Source: Nocardioides oceani (GTDB lineage Bacteria; Actinomycetota; Actinomycetes; Propionibacteriales; Nocardioidaceae). From it: 64,000 bases of DNA. The position numbers and the translations under genes were made by a program. The stretch lies in NCBI RefSeq assembly GCF_030412965.1, contig NZ_JAUHJQ010000009.1:113886-177885 (forward strand), read 5' to 3'. Under the pieces are notes generated by a model. That model was not told the DNA's origin, did not search any database, and worked only from the letters and a program-made list of their open reading frames with translations. Each line of letters opens with the position of its first letter. Position 1 is the stretch's first letter. This document shows, one piece after another, positions 29,518 to 38,136 of the stretch.

Positions 29518-30890
29518 CAGCCCTCCTGGCGGATCGTGGCGAGGACCTCGTCGCGGATCGTGGCCATGGTGGCCTCGTCCCGGCCCTCGGCGTTGAGGCG
29601 GAGCAGCGGCTCGGTGTTCGAGGGCCGCACGTTGAAGGTCCAGTCGGCGTGGCTGACGGTCAGCCCGTCGAGCCGGTCGGTCGTGACGCCGTCGCGGGCG
29701 GCGTACTCCTGCTCGATGCGGGCGATGGCCGCCTGCTGGTCGGCGACGGTGGAGTTGATCTCGCCGCTGACCGGGTAGCGCTCGTACTCGGCGAGCAGCC
29801 CGGACAGGGGTACGTCGGCGCCGGCCAGCGCCGCGAGCGCGTGCAGCGCCGCGAGCATGCCGGAGTCGGCGCGCCAGAAGTCGCGGAAGTAGAAGTGGCC
29901 GCTGTGCTCGCCGCCGAAGATCGCGTCGGTCTCGGCCATGGTCGCCTTGATGAAGGAGTGGCCGACGCGCGTGCGGACGGGAGTGCCGCCGAGCTCGGTG
30001 ACCAGCTCCGGCACCGCGCGGCTGGTGATCAGGTTGTGGATGATCGTCGCGCCCGGCTCCTTGGCCAGCTCGCGGGCGGCGATCAGGGCGGTCAGCGTCG
30101 ACGGCGAGACGTTGCGACCGGTCTCGTCGACGAGGAAGCAGCGGTCCGCGTCGCCGTCGAAGGCCAGCCCGACGTCCGCGCCGGTCTCGAGCACCTTCGC
30201 CTGGAGGTCGCGCAGGTTCTCGGCCTCGATCGGGTTCGCCTCGTGGTTCGGGAAGGTGCCGTCGAGCTCGAAGTACATCGGCACCAGCTCGACCTGGTCG
30301 CCCAGCCGCTCGAAGACCGCCGGCGCCGTGTGGCCCGCCATGCCGTTGCCGGCGTCGACGACGACCTTCAGCCGGCGACCGGCGACGGGCGCGAGGGAGA
30401 GCAGGTGGTCGGCGTACGCCGCCAGCACGTCCTGCTCGGAGACCGACCCGGTCCGCGTCGGCTCGGCGAACGAGCCGCTGACGACCAGGTCGCGGATGTC
30501 GGCCAGGCCCGTCTCCATGCCGATCGGCTGGGCGTGTGCGCGGCACATCTTGATGCCGTTGTACTGCGCCGGGTTGTGGCTGGCGGTGAACATCGCACCC
30601 GGTATGCCGAGGTGCCCGGAGGCGAAGTAGAGCTGGTCGGTCGACGCGAGCCCGATCATCACCACGTCGGCGCCGGCCGTGGTCGCGCCCTCGGCGAAGG
30701 CGCGTGCCATCGCGGGGCTGCTCGGCCGCATGTCGTGGCCCACGACGACCGTCTCCGCGCCGACCACCTGGACGTAGGCCCGGCCGGTCGCGCGGGCGAG
30801 GTCGTCGTCGAGCTGGTCCGGCACGGTGCCGCGGACGTCGTACGCCTTGAAGATCGCTGCGATGTTCGCGGGGTCGAGGGTGTCGGCCAT
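29517..30890 (-). CDS. manB: Phosphomannomutase/phosphoglucomutase
   Basis: 457-aa alpha-D-phosphohexomutase that interconverts mannose-6-P and mannose-1-P (and often glucose phosphates), feeding GDP-mannose for glycans. The catalytic phosphoserine loop is FTASHNPAQYNG (Ser104), the Mg loop is FDGDADR, the sugar loop is GGEHSGH and the phosphate loop is RPSNTEPLLR. ATG 30890 follows a TACTGT -10 box by 7 nt, so a leaderless mRNA starts inside the 19-bp gap after DUF3499. ManC at 40.3 kb performs the next step. Confidence 0.96.
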   Translation of the reverse strand: MADTLDPANIAAIFKAYDVRGTVPDQLDDDLARATGRAYVQVVGAETVVVGHDMRPSSPAMARAFAEGATTAGADVVMIGLASTDQLYFASGHLGIPGAMFTASHNPAQYNGIKMCRAHAQPIGMETGLADIRDLVVSGSFAEPTRTGSVSEQDVLAAYADHLLSLAPVAGRRLKVVVDAGNGMAGHTAPAVFERLGDQVELVPMYFELDGTFPNHEANPIEAENLRDLQAKVLETGADVGLAFDGDADRCFLVDETGRNVSPSTLTALIAARELAKEPGATIIHNLITSRAVPELVTELGGTPVRTRVGHSFIKATMAETDAIFGGEHSGHFYFRDFWRADSGMLAALHALAALAGADVPLSGLLAEYERYPVSGEINSTVADQQAAIARIEQEYAARDGVTTDRLDGLTVSHADWTFNVRPSNTEPLLRLNAEGRDEATMATIRDEVLATIRQEG

Positions 30891-30897
30891 GGGCGAG

Positions 30898-30903
30898 ACA
30901 GTA
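30898..30903 (-). promoter_or_regulatory. -10 box TACTGT, leaderless promoter of manB
   Basis: TACTGT is followed by 7 nt and the ATG at 30890. It lies in the 19-bp gap between the DUF3499 stop and the mutase start, so the manB-Trm112-SIS unit can be transcribed on its own. Confidence 0.55.
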
Positions 30904-30909
30904 ACGAGG

Positions 30910-31272
30910 TCAGTCGGTGCTGAGCACGCGGAGGTGCCCGCGGCGGCCACGCTCGCGGACGTTCTCCTCCGCCGGTGGCAGGCGGACCACCTGCTGCACC
31001 GGACGCGCGGCCTCGCGGACGGCGTCGGCGAGGGCGAGCAGGTCGTCGGTGGTGGGTCCCTGGGCGGCCGGGTCGGGCGCCAGTCGCAGCACCTCCCAGC
31101 CCCGCGGGGCCGAGAGCCGCTCGCTGTGCACGTCGCACAGGTCGTAGGCGTGCGGCTCGGCGTACGTCGCCAGCGGGCCCAGCACGGCGGTCTGGTCGGC
31201 GTAGACGTAGGTGAGCGTGCTGGTCGCGGGACGGCCGCACGCGGTGCGGGAGCAGCGACGGGCGGGACTCAC
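30910..31272 (-). CDS. DUF3499 family protein
   Basis: 120-aa conserved actinobacterial protein of unknown function. The family core is CSRTACGRPATSTLTYVYAD, then AVLGPLATYAEPHAYDLC, then ERLSAPRGWEVLRL. Cysteines 7, 12 and 46 with nearby His residues suggest a metal site. The GTG start follows a TACGGT box by 6 nt (leaderless) and is divergent from the zincin-like gene, the same arrangement as in mycobacteria (Rv3258c/Rv3259). Confidence 0.92.
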   Translation of the reverse strand: MSPARRCSRTACGRPATSTLTYVYADQTAVLGPLATYAEPHAYDLCDVHSERLSAPRGWEVLRLAPDPAAQGPTTDDLLALADAVREAARPVQQVVRLPPAEENVRERGRRGHLRVLSTD

Positions 31273-31278
31273 GAGCAG

Positions 31279-31314
31279 ACCGTACCTCCCACCACCGACC
31301 GCCCGGCTTAGGCT
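31279..31314. promoter_or_regulatory. Divergent leaderless promoters for DUF3499 and zincin-like gene
   Basis: On the minus strand, TACGGT (31279-31284) precedes the DUF3499 GTG by 6 nt. On the plus strand, TAGGCT (31309-31314) precedes the ATG at 31321 by 6 nt. The two -10 boxes are only 24 bp apart, so any -35 contacts must overlap. Confidence 0.55.
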
Positions 31315-31320
31315 CGCGGC

Positions 31321-31767
31321 ATGGAGAACCGCGCCCCGAGCAGCCCCCGCGGTCCCCGCCGGCGCGACCGCCGCGGCCGCGGCATGCGCGGCCCCGGCGT
31401 CCTCCCCCGCACCCCCGGCCGCCCGGAGACCCGAACCGCCCGCGAACGCTTCGACGACCTCGTCCTCGCGGTCGTCACCGAGGTCGACGGGCGCTGGGCC
31501 GACCGTCTCGGCGTCGTGGAGTACGCCGTCGAGGACGCCCCCGACCTCCCCGACGACTGGGACCCCGCCACCGTCCCCCTCGGCTCAGCCGTCCGCGGCA
31601 CCGGCGACGCCCCCTCGCGCGTGGTCGTCTTCCGCCGCCCCATCGAGCACCGCGCCGAGTCGCGCTCCGAGCTCGACGCCCTCGTGCTCACCGTCGTCGT
31701 CGAGCAGGTCGCCGACCTGCTCAACGTCGACCCCCAGGTCATCGACCCGCGTTACGAGTCGGACTGA
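31321..31767 (+). CDS. Zincin-like protein lacking HExxH
   Basis: 148-aa protein of the metallopeptidase (zincin) family found opposite DUF3499 in actinobacteria. A basic Arg-rich N-terminus (1-45) precedes the fold. Where active relatives have HExxH, residues 127-132 read VEQVAD inside ALVLTVVVEQVADLLNVDP, so the metal-binding histidines are gone and peptidase activity is unlikely. A structural or binding role is inferred. Promoter leaderless, TAGGCT 6 nt upstream. Composite repeats follow its stop. Confidence 0.82.
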   Translation: MENRAPSSPRGPRRRDRRGRGMRGPGVLPRTPGRPETRTARERFDDLVLAVVTEVDGRWADRLGVVEYAVEDAPDLPDDWDPATVPLGSAVRGTGDAPSRVVVFRRPIEHRAESRSELDALVLTVVVEQVADLLNVDPQVIDPRYESD

Positions 31768-31784
31768 CCGACCCGTCGCCCGCG

Positions 31785-31841
31785 GACGTCATGCGGACGT
31801 CATGCGGACGGAGCAAGCGGGTGCTCGGGACGCATGACGTC
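31785..31841. repeat. 46-bp palindrome-ended element, copy 2, with duplicated arm
   Basis: GACGTCATGCG at 31796-31806 and CGCATGACGTC at 31831-31841 bound a 46-bp element identical in length and arms to copies 1 and 3. The left arm is duplicated in tandem (31785-31795). Confidence 0.9.
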
Positions 31842-32000
31842 CCGGCCTTCTCCCCCGGCCGCCGCCGCGCCGGCGGGCCACCCGCGAGGTGGGTACGCCG
31901 CGCAGGCCCCGACCCCGTCACCCGTCGTACCCCGACGGGCGACGGGACGCCCAGCGACGCGGGAGCCAACACCCGCCCGCCGCAGGCGCGATGGCGTCCC
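31842..32000. repeat. Composite intergenic repeat module, copy 2 (short)
   Basis: Contains CTCCCCCGGCCGCCGCCGCG, GGTACGCCGCGCAGG, GACGCGGGAGCC and CCCGCCCGCCGCAG in the order seen at 4690-5035; all but the GGTACGCCGCGCAGG block recur at 61900-62210. It lacks the CGGTCGTGGTCGGGCC block. It links the 46-bp element to the 68-bp tandem array. Confidence 0.75.
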
Positions 32001-32298
32001 CGAGGCCGTAGCTCGGCTCACCGGGTTTCGACACGCTCGCTGGCGCTCGCTGCTCAACCAGCGGGGGCCGAGGCCGTAGCTCGGCTCACCGGGTTTCGAC
32101 ACGCTCGCTGGCGCTCGCTGCTCAACCAGCGGGGGCCGAGGCCGTAGCTCGGCTCACCGGGTTTCGACACGCTCGCTGGCGCTCGCTGCTCAACCAGCGG
32201 GGGCCGAGGCCGCAGTTCGGCTCACGGGGTTTCGACACGCTCAGGCCTGGCGGCCTTCGCTGCTCGACCAGCGGAGAGCTGCTCGACCAGCGGGAGGG
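32001..32298. repeat. 68-bp tandem repeat array
   Basis: CGAGGCCGTAG/CGAGGCCGCAG recurs at 32001, 32069, 32137 and 32205, a strict 68-bp period. Each unit holds GCTCACCGGGTTTCGACACG, then CTCGCTGGCGCTCGCTGCTC, then AACCAGCGGGGG. The final unit switches to the AGGCCTGGCGGCCT variant and is followed by partial units up to 3 bp before the DUF5719 stop codon. CGCTGG and CCAGCG within a unit can pair. Confidence 0.95.
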
Positions 32299-32300
32299 GG

Positions 32301-33728
32301 CTAGGGCAGGCCGGGGCGCACGGCGGGGACGAGGGAGGACCGCACCAGCTCGCGAAGCCGTACGACGCCGGCCCCGCCGCTCCCGGCGACGACCGCGCCG
32401 ACGACGGGCGTCCGCTGCGGGGTGACCGTGAGGTGCACCGCCCGCGCGGGCAGCCCGACCGCGAACCCTCGGTCGGGCGACACCTCGACGCGCTTGGCGG
32501 CGAGCTCCTCGCCGGAGGCGTCGCGGGCGACGACCTCCACGACACCGGTCGAGGTGGCCCCCGCGAGCACCACCCGCTTGCGACCCGCGGGCACGACCGC
32601 GACCGTCGAGGACGCGACCTCGTCGCCGGGCACCGCGTGCGCCAGGTCGCCGTCGACGAACGAGCGCAGCGTCGCGGTGACCGGACCGGTGGCGTCGAGG
32701 ACGAGACCGACCGCCCCGTCGGCGACGAGCGGGCCGAGGGTGGCGCCGAGCTCCACGCGGGCCACGCCCTGCGGGGGCACCCGGACGTCCTCGAGGCCCT
32801 CGGGCGCGAAGACCGACCGCTCGTCGAGGACCCGCAGGCGGGCCCGGACCTCGGAGTCCCCGTCGTTGGCCACGACGAGCGTGCGGGTGCCCCGCCCGGC
32901 GGGCAGGCCGAGCAGCGTGAGCGAGGTGGCCGGCTCCGCCTGCGGCGGGAGGTGGTCCTCGGCGGCGTCGCCGGCGCCGAGCTCGTCGACGCGGTCGAGC
33001 ACCGCGGAGTGCACCCGCCCGCGCTGGGTGGTGACGTGCAGCGACAGCTCGTCGCGCCGCGGCACCAGGTCGGCGAGGTCGATCCGCACGCTGCTGCGCC
33101 CCGGGACGGCCACCCCGCGCAGGTCGGGCGCGTCGACGACGCCGGCGCGGCCGGTGACGACGACGTCGGCGACCGCCGGGCCGTTGTCGGGGTTGACCAG
33201 CTCGAGCACCGAGGAGTGCCCTGCGCCGGCGCCAACGCCGGTGAACCACTGCTCGGGTGCGGGGGCGGAGCACTCGGCGACGCGCAGCGGCCGTTCCTCG
33301 GTGCGCCCGGCGACCAGCCCGGGCGCGAGGTCGTCCTCGGCACGGACGACGACGGGCTCGCCCGCCCGGCCCTCGACGGCGGCCAGCGTCCCCGCGGCGA
33401 CCTCGAGCTCCTCCTCGTCACCAGCGCCGGACCCGCCGGACCCGCCGGAAGCGCCGCCTGCGGGGGCGACGAGGACCGGGCCGGAGGCGTCGGCAGCGGT
33501 GGTCACCAGGGCCGGTGAGCCGGCGGCCGGGCACACCACCGACGCCGCGCCGAGCGCGGTCTCGGCGGGCGCGCGGTCGGGCGTGGCGGGCGCCTCGGTG
33601 CGGGTCAGCAGGACGGCGCCGCCGGTCACCAGCGGGAGCAGGACGGCCAGCACGACGGTGACGTCGAGCAGGCGCGAGGTCCGCGACGCACGCGAGGGCC
33701 GACCCGCGCTGCGGGAGGAGGCGTTCAT
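32301..33728 (-). CDS. DUF5719 family membrane-anchored protein
   Basis: 475-aa protein of the DUF5719 family. One N-terminal transmembrane segment (LLDVTVVLAVLLPLVTGGAV) follows a basic cytoplasmic stretch, and the rest is extracytoplasmic, beta-rich and Val/Thr/Gly-heavy with a Gly-Ser linker near residue 90. ATG 33728 overlaps the polytopic GT2 stop by 4 bp (ATGA), indicating it works with that transferase. The partnership is conserved in actinobacteria beside whiB2; function unknown. The stop is 3 bp from a tandem repeat. Confidence 0.82.
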   Translation of the reverse strand: MNASSRSAGRPSRASRTSRLLDVTVVLAVLLPLVTGGAVLLTRTEAPATPDRAPAETALGAASVVCPAAGSPALVTTAADASGPVLVAPAGGASGGSGGSGAGDEEELEVAAGTLAAVEGRAGEPVVVRAEDDLAPGLVAGRTEERPLRVAECSAPAPEQWFTGVGAGAGHSSVLELVNPDNGPAVADVVVTGRAGVVDAPDLRGVAVPGRSSVRIDLADLVPRRDELSLHVTTQRGRVHSAVLDRVDELGAGDAAEDHLPPQAEPATSLTLLGLPAGRGTRTLVVANDGDSEVRARLRVLDERSVFAPEGLEDVRVPPQGVARVELGATLGPLVADGAVGLVLDATGPVTATLRSFVDGDLAHAVPGDEVASSTVAVVPAGRKRVVLAGATSTGVVEVVARDASGEELAAKRVEVSPDRGFAVGLPARAVHLTVTPQRTPVVGAVVAGSGGAGVVRLRELVRSSLVPAVRPGLP

Positions 33729-36571
33729 CCGCGCCTCCGCTCGACCGCGCGCTGGGTCGTCGGGGCGCACAGCACGAGCACCCACACGAGCGCCGCGCCC
33801 TGGACGAGGAGGAGCACGACCCGCAGCCAGGAGCCCGGGCCGTCGAGCGCGTCGTCGGAGAGCGGGCGGTCGACCTGCCAGGCGCGGGTGGCGGGGTCCG
33901 CGGCGCTGGCCTGCACGAGGCCGCCGGTGGCGTCGAGCATCGCGGCGACCGACCCGTCGGCGGGGGCCGGCAGCACGACGTACTCGATCCCCCGGTCGGC
34001 CAGCTCGGTCACCAGCGCCGGCGTCGGCCGGGAGGCGAGCCGCTGGACGTCGCGGGTGAGGTCGCGGTCCTCCTCGGCGAGCGCGAGCACCTCGTCCTCG
34101 CCCAGCGTGACGCCGTCGCCGCGGCGGACCGCCCAGGTCAGGCCCTCGGCGACGGAGCCGCGGACCACGAGGATGCCGTGGTCGTCGCCGCGGGTGGCGG
34201 CCTGGACCATGTACGCCGGGATCGCCGAGCCGGGGTCCTCGTCGAGCGAGGTGTCGGCGACGGCGAGGAACCAGGCCAGCCCGCCGAGCGGGACGAGGGC
34301 GGCGACCACGGCCAGCCCGGCCGCCAGGCGGCGCGGCGCGCCCTGCCCGCCGAGGACGGCGGCGACCACGAACGCGCCCTGCAGCACGACCACGAGGAAG
34401 CCGAGCGCCGGGGCGGTCGCGACCGCGGCGAGCGTGAGGGTGACGGTGCCGAGCACCGTCGCGCAGACCGCCGCGACGGCGGCGACGATCCAGCAGACCA
34501 GCACCGGGATCCGCGTCGGGCGGGGCACCAGGGCGAGCAGCGCCAGGACCGCGACGACCGCCCCGAGCCACCACGGCGCACCCAGCTCGCCGATCCGGCC
34601 GGCCAGGAGGTCCAGCGGGGCGAGGGTCGGGGCCGGCAGGCGGCCGGGCTCGAGCAGCAGCCCCTCGGCCGCCCGCGCGGTCAGGCTCGGCACCCACCAC
34701 GGGGCGAGCAGCACCGGCGGCACGGCGAGCGCGGCGACCGGCGGCGCCCAGACCGACCGCTCGCGCAGGCCGGAGCGGACGACGGCGTACGCCGCGGCGA
34801 GCACGACGGCGCCGAGCAGGACCGCGAAGGGCCAGGCCACCGGCGCGAACGCGGTCGCGAGCGTCAGCAGCACCCCGCTGCGCCACGCGGCCCGCCAGCG
34901 CCGGTCGGGCTCGGGGTCGGCGAAGCCGAGCGCGGCGTGGGCCAGCCACGGGAGGACGGCGGTGGCGACGACGGGCCCGAGGCGGCCCTCGCCCCAGGCA
35001 CCGCTGGTGAGGGCGACCAGCGACCAGGTCGCCGAGCCCCACAGCAGCAGCCAGCGCGGGGCGCCCTGCGGGGAGACGAACCGGCCGACCACGCGCAGCA
35101 GCCGCCACGCGCCCCACAGCGCCACGGGCGCGGCGAGCACGAGCACGGCGCTGACCACCCCGGTCGTGCCGAGGACGGAGCCGAGGAGCGCGAGCGGCAG
35201 GAGGTACGGCGGCGCCGGGACGCCGGTCCCCTGGCCGAGCGGGTGCCAGTGCTCGAGGTGGAGCCGCCACCAGTCCCCGACGGACGCCGGGACCGGGGAG
35301 AGACCGCCGCCGGCGACCGCGCCGTACGCCTCGCGGGCACCGACCAGCAGCGCCACGACGAGCACGGCCAGCGCGACCGCCACCGGGTTGGTGAGGAACC
35401 GGGCGACGGCGCCGGTGTCGGCGTACTCCTCGTCCTCGTCGAGCACGATCCGGCGCGCGGCCATCGACGACGGGTCGTGCTCGGCCTTCGCGGCCCGGCG
35501 GCGCTCGGCGACGTCGGCGGCCTGGTTGGTCGCGGCGGCGGCGAGGTCGCTGACGAAGTCCAGGCCGTGGCGGTAGGGCAGCCACGGCGGCGCCAGCAGG
35601 CGGCGTACGTCGGCGGGCTCGCGGACCTGACGGCGCTGGCGCTCGCGCCGGGCGGCGTGCACCTCGCGCGGGCTGGAGTAGATCGAGACCAGCGCCGCGA
35701 GCTCGTCGAGCGCCTCGCCGACCGACCGCACGAGCAGGAAGCCGACCACGCGCAGCACGGTCCCGAGCGCGAGCCGGACCAGCTGGAAGGGCAGCGAGCG
35801 GGCGCGGGAGTTGACGAGCAGCGTGTAGAGGGCGGCGCGGCGCTCCTGGTAGTGGGTGTGCCGGCCGGTCAGCGGCGTGCGGCGGACGCCGCGGTGGGCG
35901 GCCTCGGCGTGGAAGACGACGGCGTCCGGCACCACGATCGTGCGGTGCCCGGCCGCGGCGGCGCGCCAGCCGAAGTCGACGTCGTTGCCGAAGATCGGCA
36001 GCTGCGGGTCGAACCCGTCGAGCTCCTCGAGCACGCTGCGCCGCACCAGCATGCCGGCGGTGTTGACCGCGAGGACGGTGCGGACGGCGTCGTGCTGGCC
36101 CTGGTCGTACTCCCCGCGCTCCAGGCCCGTCTCGCGGTGGCCGGTGCCGGAGATCGTGACGCCGAGCTCGAGCAGCCGCCGCAGCGAGGGCCACTCGCGC
36201 AGCTTCGGGCCGAGCACGTCGGCCTCGGGGTCGGCCGCCGCGGCGGCGAGCAGCGCCTCGAGGGCGCCGGGATCGGGGTTGCTGTCGTCGTGGAGCAGCC
36301 AGACCCACTCCGCGTCGGGGGCACGGTCCAGGCCGAGCCGCACCGCCGCGGGGTACGACGTCGCGCCGGTGACCCGCTCGACCCCGCCGACCAGCAGGTC
36401 GCCGAGCGCGGACCCGACCAGGTCGGCGCTGCCGTCCTTGCTGCCGGTGTCGACCGCGACGACCGCGTCGACGGGCCGGGTCTGGCCGCGCAGCCCGTCG
36501 AGCACCGCGGGCAGCCAGCGGGCGCCGTCGTGGCTGACCAGCAGCGCGACGACACGACCCGGGGCAGACAC
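33725..36571 (-). CDS. Polytopic GT2 family glycosyltransferase
   Basis: 948-aa membrane glycosyltransferase. The N-terminal GT-A domain (about 1-260) carries VVALLVSHDGARWLPAVLDG, VDTGSKDGS, LLHDDSNPDPGALEALL and PIFGNDVDFGWRAAAAGH. After about residue 370 there are a dozen or more hydrophobic helices, then an extracytoplasmic C-terminal region (DRGIEYVVLPAPADG) and a final helix. It probably glycosylates a lipid-linked envelope product; substrate unknown. GTG 36571 follows a TAGGGT box by 8 nt. It is coupled to DUF5719 and lies next to whiB. Confidence 0.88.
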   Translation of the reverse strand: MSAPGRVVALLVSHDGARWLPAVLDGLRGQTRPVDAVVAVDTGSKDGSADLVGSALGDLLVGGVERVTGATSYPAAVRLGLDRAPDAEWVWLLHDDSNPDPGALEALLAAAAADPEADVLGPKLREWPSLRRLLELGVTISGTGHRETGLERGEYDQGQHDAVRTVLAVNTAGMLVRRSVLEELDGFDPQLPIFGNDVDFGWRAAAAGHRTIVVPDAVVFHAEAAHRGVRRTPLTGRHTHYQERRAALYTLLVNSRARSLPFQLVRLALGTVLRVVGFLLVRSVGEALDELAALVSIYSSPREVHAARRERQRRQVREPADVRRLLAPPWLPYRHGLDFVSDLAAAATNQAADVAERRRAAKAEHDPSSMAARRIVLDEDEEYADTGAVARFLTNPVAVALAVLVVALLVGAREAYGAVAGGGLSPVPASVGDWWRLHLEHWHPLGQGTGVPAPPYLLPLALLGSVLGTTGVVSAVLVLAAPVALWGAWRLLRVVGRFVSPQGAPRWLLLWGSATWSLVALTSGAWGEGRLGPVVATAVLPWLAHAALGFADPEPDRRWRAAWRSGVLLTLATAFAPVAWPFAVLLGAVVLAAAYAVVRSGLRERSVWAPPVAALAVPPVLLAPWWVPSLTARAAEGLLLEPGRLPAPTLAPLDLLAGRIGELGAPWWLGAVVAVLALLALVPRPTRIPVLVCWIVAAVAAVCATVLGTVTLTLAAVATAPALGFLVVVLQGAFVVAAVLGGQGAPRRLAAGLAVVAALVPLGGLAWFLAVADTSLDEDPGSAIPAYMVQAATRGDDHGILVVRGSVAEGLTWAVRRGDGVTLGEDEVLALAEEDRDLTRDVQRLASRPTPALVTELADRGIEYVVLPAPADGSVAAMLDATGGLVQASAADPATRAWQVDRPLSDDALDGPGSWLRVVLLLVQGAALVWVLVLCAPTTQRAVERRRG

Positions 36572-36579
36572 GTCGGAAG

Positions 36580-36585
36580 ACCCTA
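36580..36585 (-). promoter_or_regulatory. -10 box TAGGGT, leaderless promoter of the GT2 gene
   Basis: TAGGGT on the minus strand is followed by 8 nt and the GTG at 36571; no ribosome site is present. Confidence 0.5.
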
Positions 36586-36611
36586 CGGGGCGCGGCGACC
36601 GGGCTCGAAAT

Positions 36612-36651
36612 GAGAAGGAGCCCGGCCGTTCCCGGCCGGGCCCTCCTTCTC
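36612..36651 (-). terminator. whiB terminator hairpin
   Basis: GAGAAGGAG (36612-36620) pairs with CTCCTTCTC (36643-36651), and CCCGGCC (36621-36627) with GGCCGGG (36634-36640), with a 6-nt loop and a 2-nt bulge. It starts 12 bp beyond the whiB stop. Confidence 0.85.
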
Positions 36652-36662
36652 GCTGCCCTTCG

Positions 36663-36917
36663 TCAGACTGCGCGCTTCTTCAGCTTGCGGCGCTCCCTCT
36701 CGGAGAGACCACCCCAGATGCCGAAGCGCTCGTCGTTCATCAGTGCGGACTCCAGACACTCGGTCCGCACCTCGCAGGTGAGGCAGACCTTCTTGGCCTC
36801 CCTCGTCGATCCACCCTTCTCGGGGAAGAACGCCTCGGGGTCGGTCTGGGCGCACAGTGCACGCTCCTGCCAACCCGCTTCTTCGGCGTCCCCGTCGAGG
36901 AGAAAGAGTTCTCTCAC
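36663..36917 (-). CDS. whiB: WhiB-family transcription factor (WhiB2/WhiB type)
   Basis: 84-aa iron-sulphur regulator. Four cysteines (22, 45, 48, 54) in the C-x22-C-x2-C-x5-C pattern bind a 4Fe-4S cluster, and FGIWGGLSERERR followed by basic residues is the DNA/sigma-contact turn. FFPEKGGSTREAKKVCLTCE is near-identical to Streptomyces WhiB and mycobacterial WhiB2/WhmD, regulators of sporulation septation and cell division. GTG 36917 has AAAGGG about 8 nt upstream. The position next to cofD and the manB cluster matches Rv3260c. Confidence 0.95.
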   Translation of the reverse strand: MRELFLLDGDAEEAGWQERALCAQTDPEAFFPEKGGSTREAKKVCLTCEVRTECLESALMNDERFGIWGGLSERERRKLKKRAV

Positions 36918-36977
36918 GGCACTCGCCCTTTCGACCCGGTGATGCTGCTTGTGTCCGACTCGTACGACACTGTGGGA

Positions 36978-37007
36978 ATTACATGCCTGTCGTACCCACT
37001 TGGTCAA
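36978..37007 (-). promoter_or_regulatory. whiB promoter, TTGACC-N18-TGTAAT
   Basis: On the minus strand TTGACC (37002-37007) and TGTAAT (36978-36983) are separated by 18 bp, a good sigma-70-type match in a locally AT-richer stretch. It predicts an untranslated leader of about 54 nt before the GTG at 36917. Confidence 0.6.
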
Positions 37008-37122
37008 GCCCGCATCTGCTATGGGCGCCGATCGCGCCGACAATGGCCCGAATGGACTAGCCGGGACCCCGGTCCCCCGGGGCGCGGACCGGGTGTCCAG
37101 GCGGCCACGCGATGATGGCTCC

Positions 37123-38136
37123 ATGATCAGGGACATCACCGTCCTGGCCGGCGGGACCGGCGGGGCCCGGTTCCTCCAAGGCCTCCTGCACGGCATCGAC
37201 GCGGGCACCCTCCCCGGGGTCGCGCCCGACGCGGTCGTGACCGTCGTCGCCAACACCGCCGACGACCTGTGGGTCCACGGGCTCAAGGTCTGCCCGGACC
37301 TCGACACGGTGATGTACACCCTCGGCGACGGCATCGACCCCGTCCGCCGCTGGGGGCGCCGCGACGAGACCTGGAGCGTCAAGACCGAGCTGGCGGAGTA
37401 CGGCGTGGAGCCGACCTGGTTCGGGCTCGGCGACCGCGACGTGGCCACCCACCTGGTCCGCACCCAGATGCTCGAGGCCGGCTTCCCGCTCTCCCAGGTG
37501 ACCACCGCGCTGTGCCGCCGCTGGCTCGAGCCGCGGTACGGCGACCGGGTCCGGCTGCTGCCGATGACCGACGACCGGGTCGAGACGCACGTCGCGATCG
37601 CCGACGAGGCCAGCCCCAGCGGCCGCCGGGTGGTCCACTTCCAGGAATACTGGGTGCGCCTGCGCGCCTCCGTGCCGGCCGAGACCGTCGTCTTCGTCGG
37701 CCTCGAGCAGGCGACGCCCGGCCCCGGCGTGCTCGACGCGATCACGGGCGCCGACCTGGTCGTGCTGCCGCCGTCGAACCCGGTCGTCTCGGTCGGCACG
37801 ATCCTGGGCGTCCCGGACGTCCGCGACGTCCTGCGCGTCACGAGGGCGCCCGTGGTCGGCCTCTCCCCCATCGTCGGCGGCAGCCACGTCCACGGGATGG
37901 CCGAGCAGATGCTGACCTCGATCGGCGTGGAGGTGGGCGCGGCCGCGGTCGGGCTGCACTACGGCGCCCGGTCGGCCGGCGGGGTCCTCGACGGCTGGCT
38001 GGTCGACGAGGGCGACGCCGACCAGGTGGCGCGGGTGCGCGACGGCGGCGTCGCGTGCGCCGCCGTACCCCTGATGATGACCGACCACGACGCCACCGCC
38101 GCCATGGCCGCGGCCGCGATCGACCTCGTCACGTGA
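37123..38136 (+). CDS. cofD: 2-phospho-L-lactate transferase (CofD/FbiA)
   Basis: 337-aa enzyme that joins the activated lactyl/enolpyruvyl phosphate moiety to the deazaflavin Fo, making (dehydro)F420-0. Family blocks: VLAGGTGGARFLQGL at the N-terminus, VVANTADDLWVHGLKVCPDLD, and LPPSNPVVSVGTIL with GLSPIVGGSHVHGMAEQML. ATG 37123 begins the conserved region. The stop overlaps cofE by 4 bp (GTGA). Divergent from whiB, as in mycobacteria (fbiA/whiB2). Confidence 0.97.
   Translation: MIRDITVLAGGTGGARFLQGLLHGIDAGTLPGVAPDAVVTVVANTADDLWVHGLKVCPDLDTVMYTLGDGIDPVRRWGRRDETWSVKTELAEYGVEPTWFGLGDRDVATHLVRTQMLEAGFPLSQVTTALCRRWLEPRYGDRVRLLPMTDDRVETHVAIADEASPSGRRVVHFQEYWVRLRASVPAETVVFVGLEQATPGPGVLDAITGADLVVLPPSNPVVSVGTILGVPDVRDVLRVTRAPVVGLSPIVGGSHVHGMAEQMLTSIGVEVGAAAVGLHYGARSAGGVLDGWLVDEGDADQVARVRDGGVACAAVPLMMTDHDATAAMAAAAIDLVT

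Noticed and set aside
30910..31272. DUF3499 as a zinc-ribbon ribosomal or RNA polymerase subunit
   Set aside because: Cysteine spacing does not match those families, while the whole-protein DUF3499 signature does.
32001..32298. CRISPR array
   Set aside because: Units are identical through their whole length with no variable spacers, and no cas genes are nearby.
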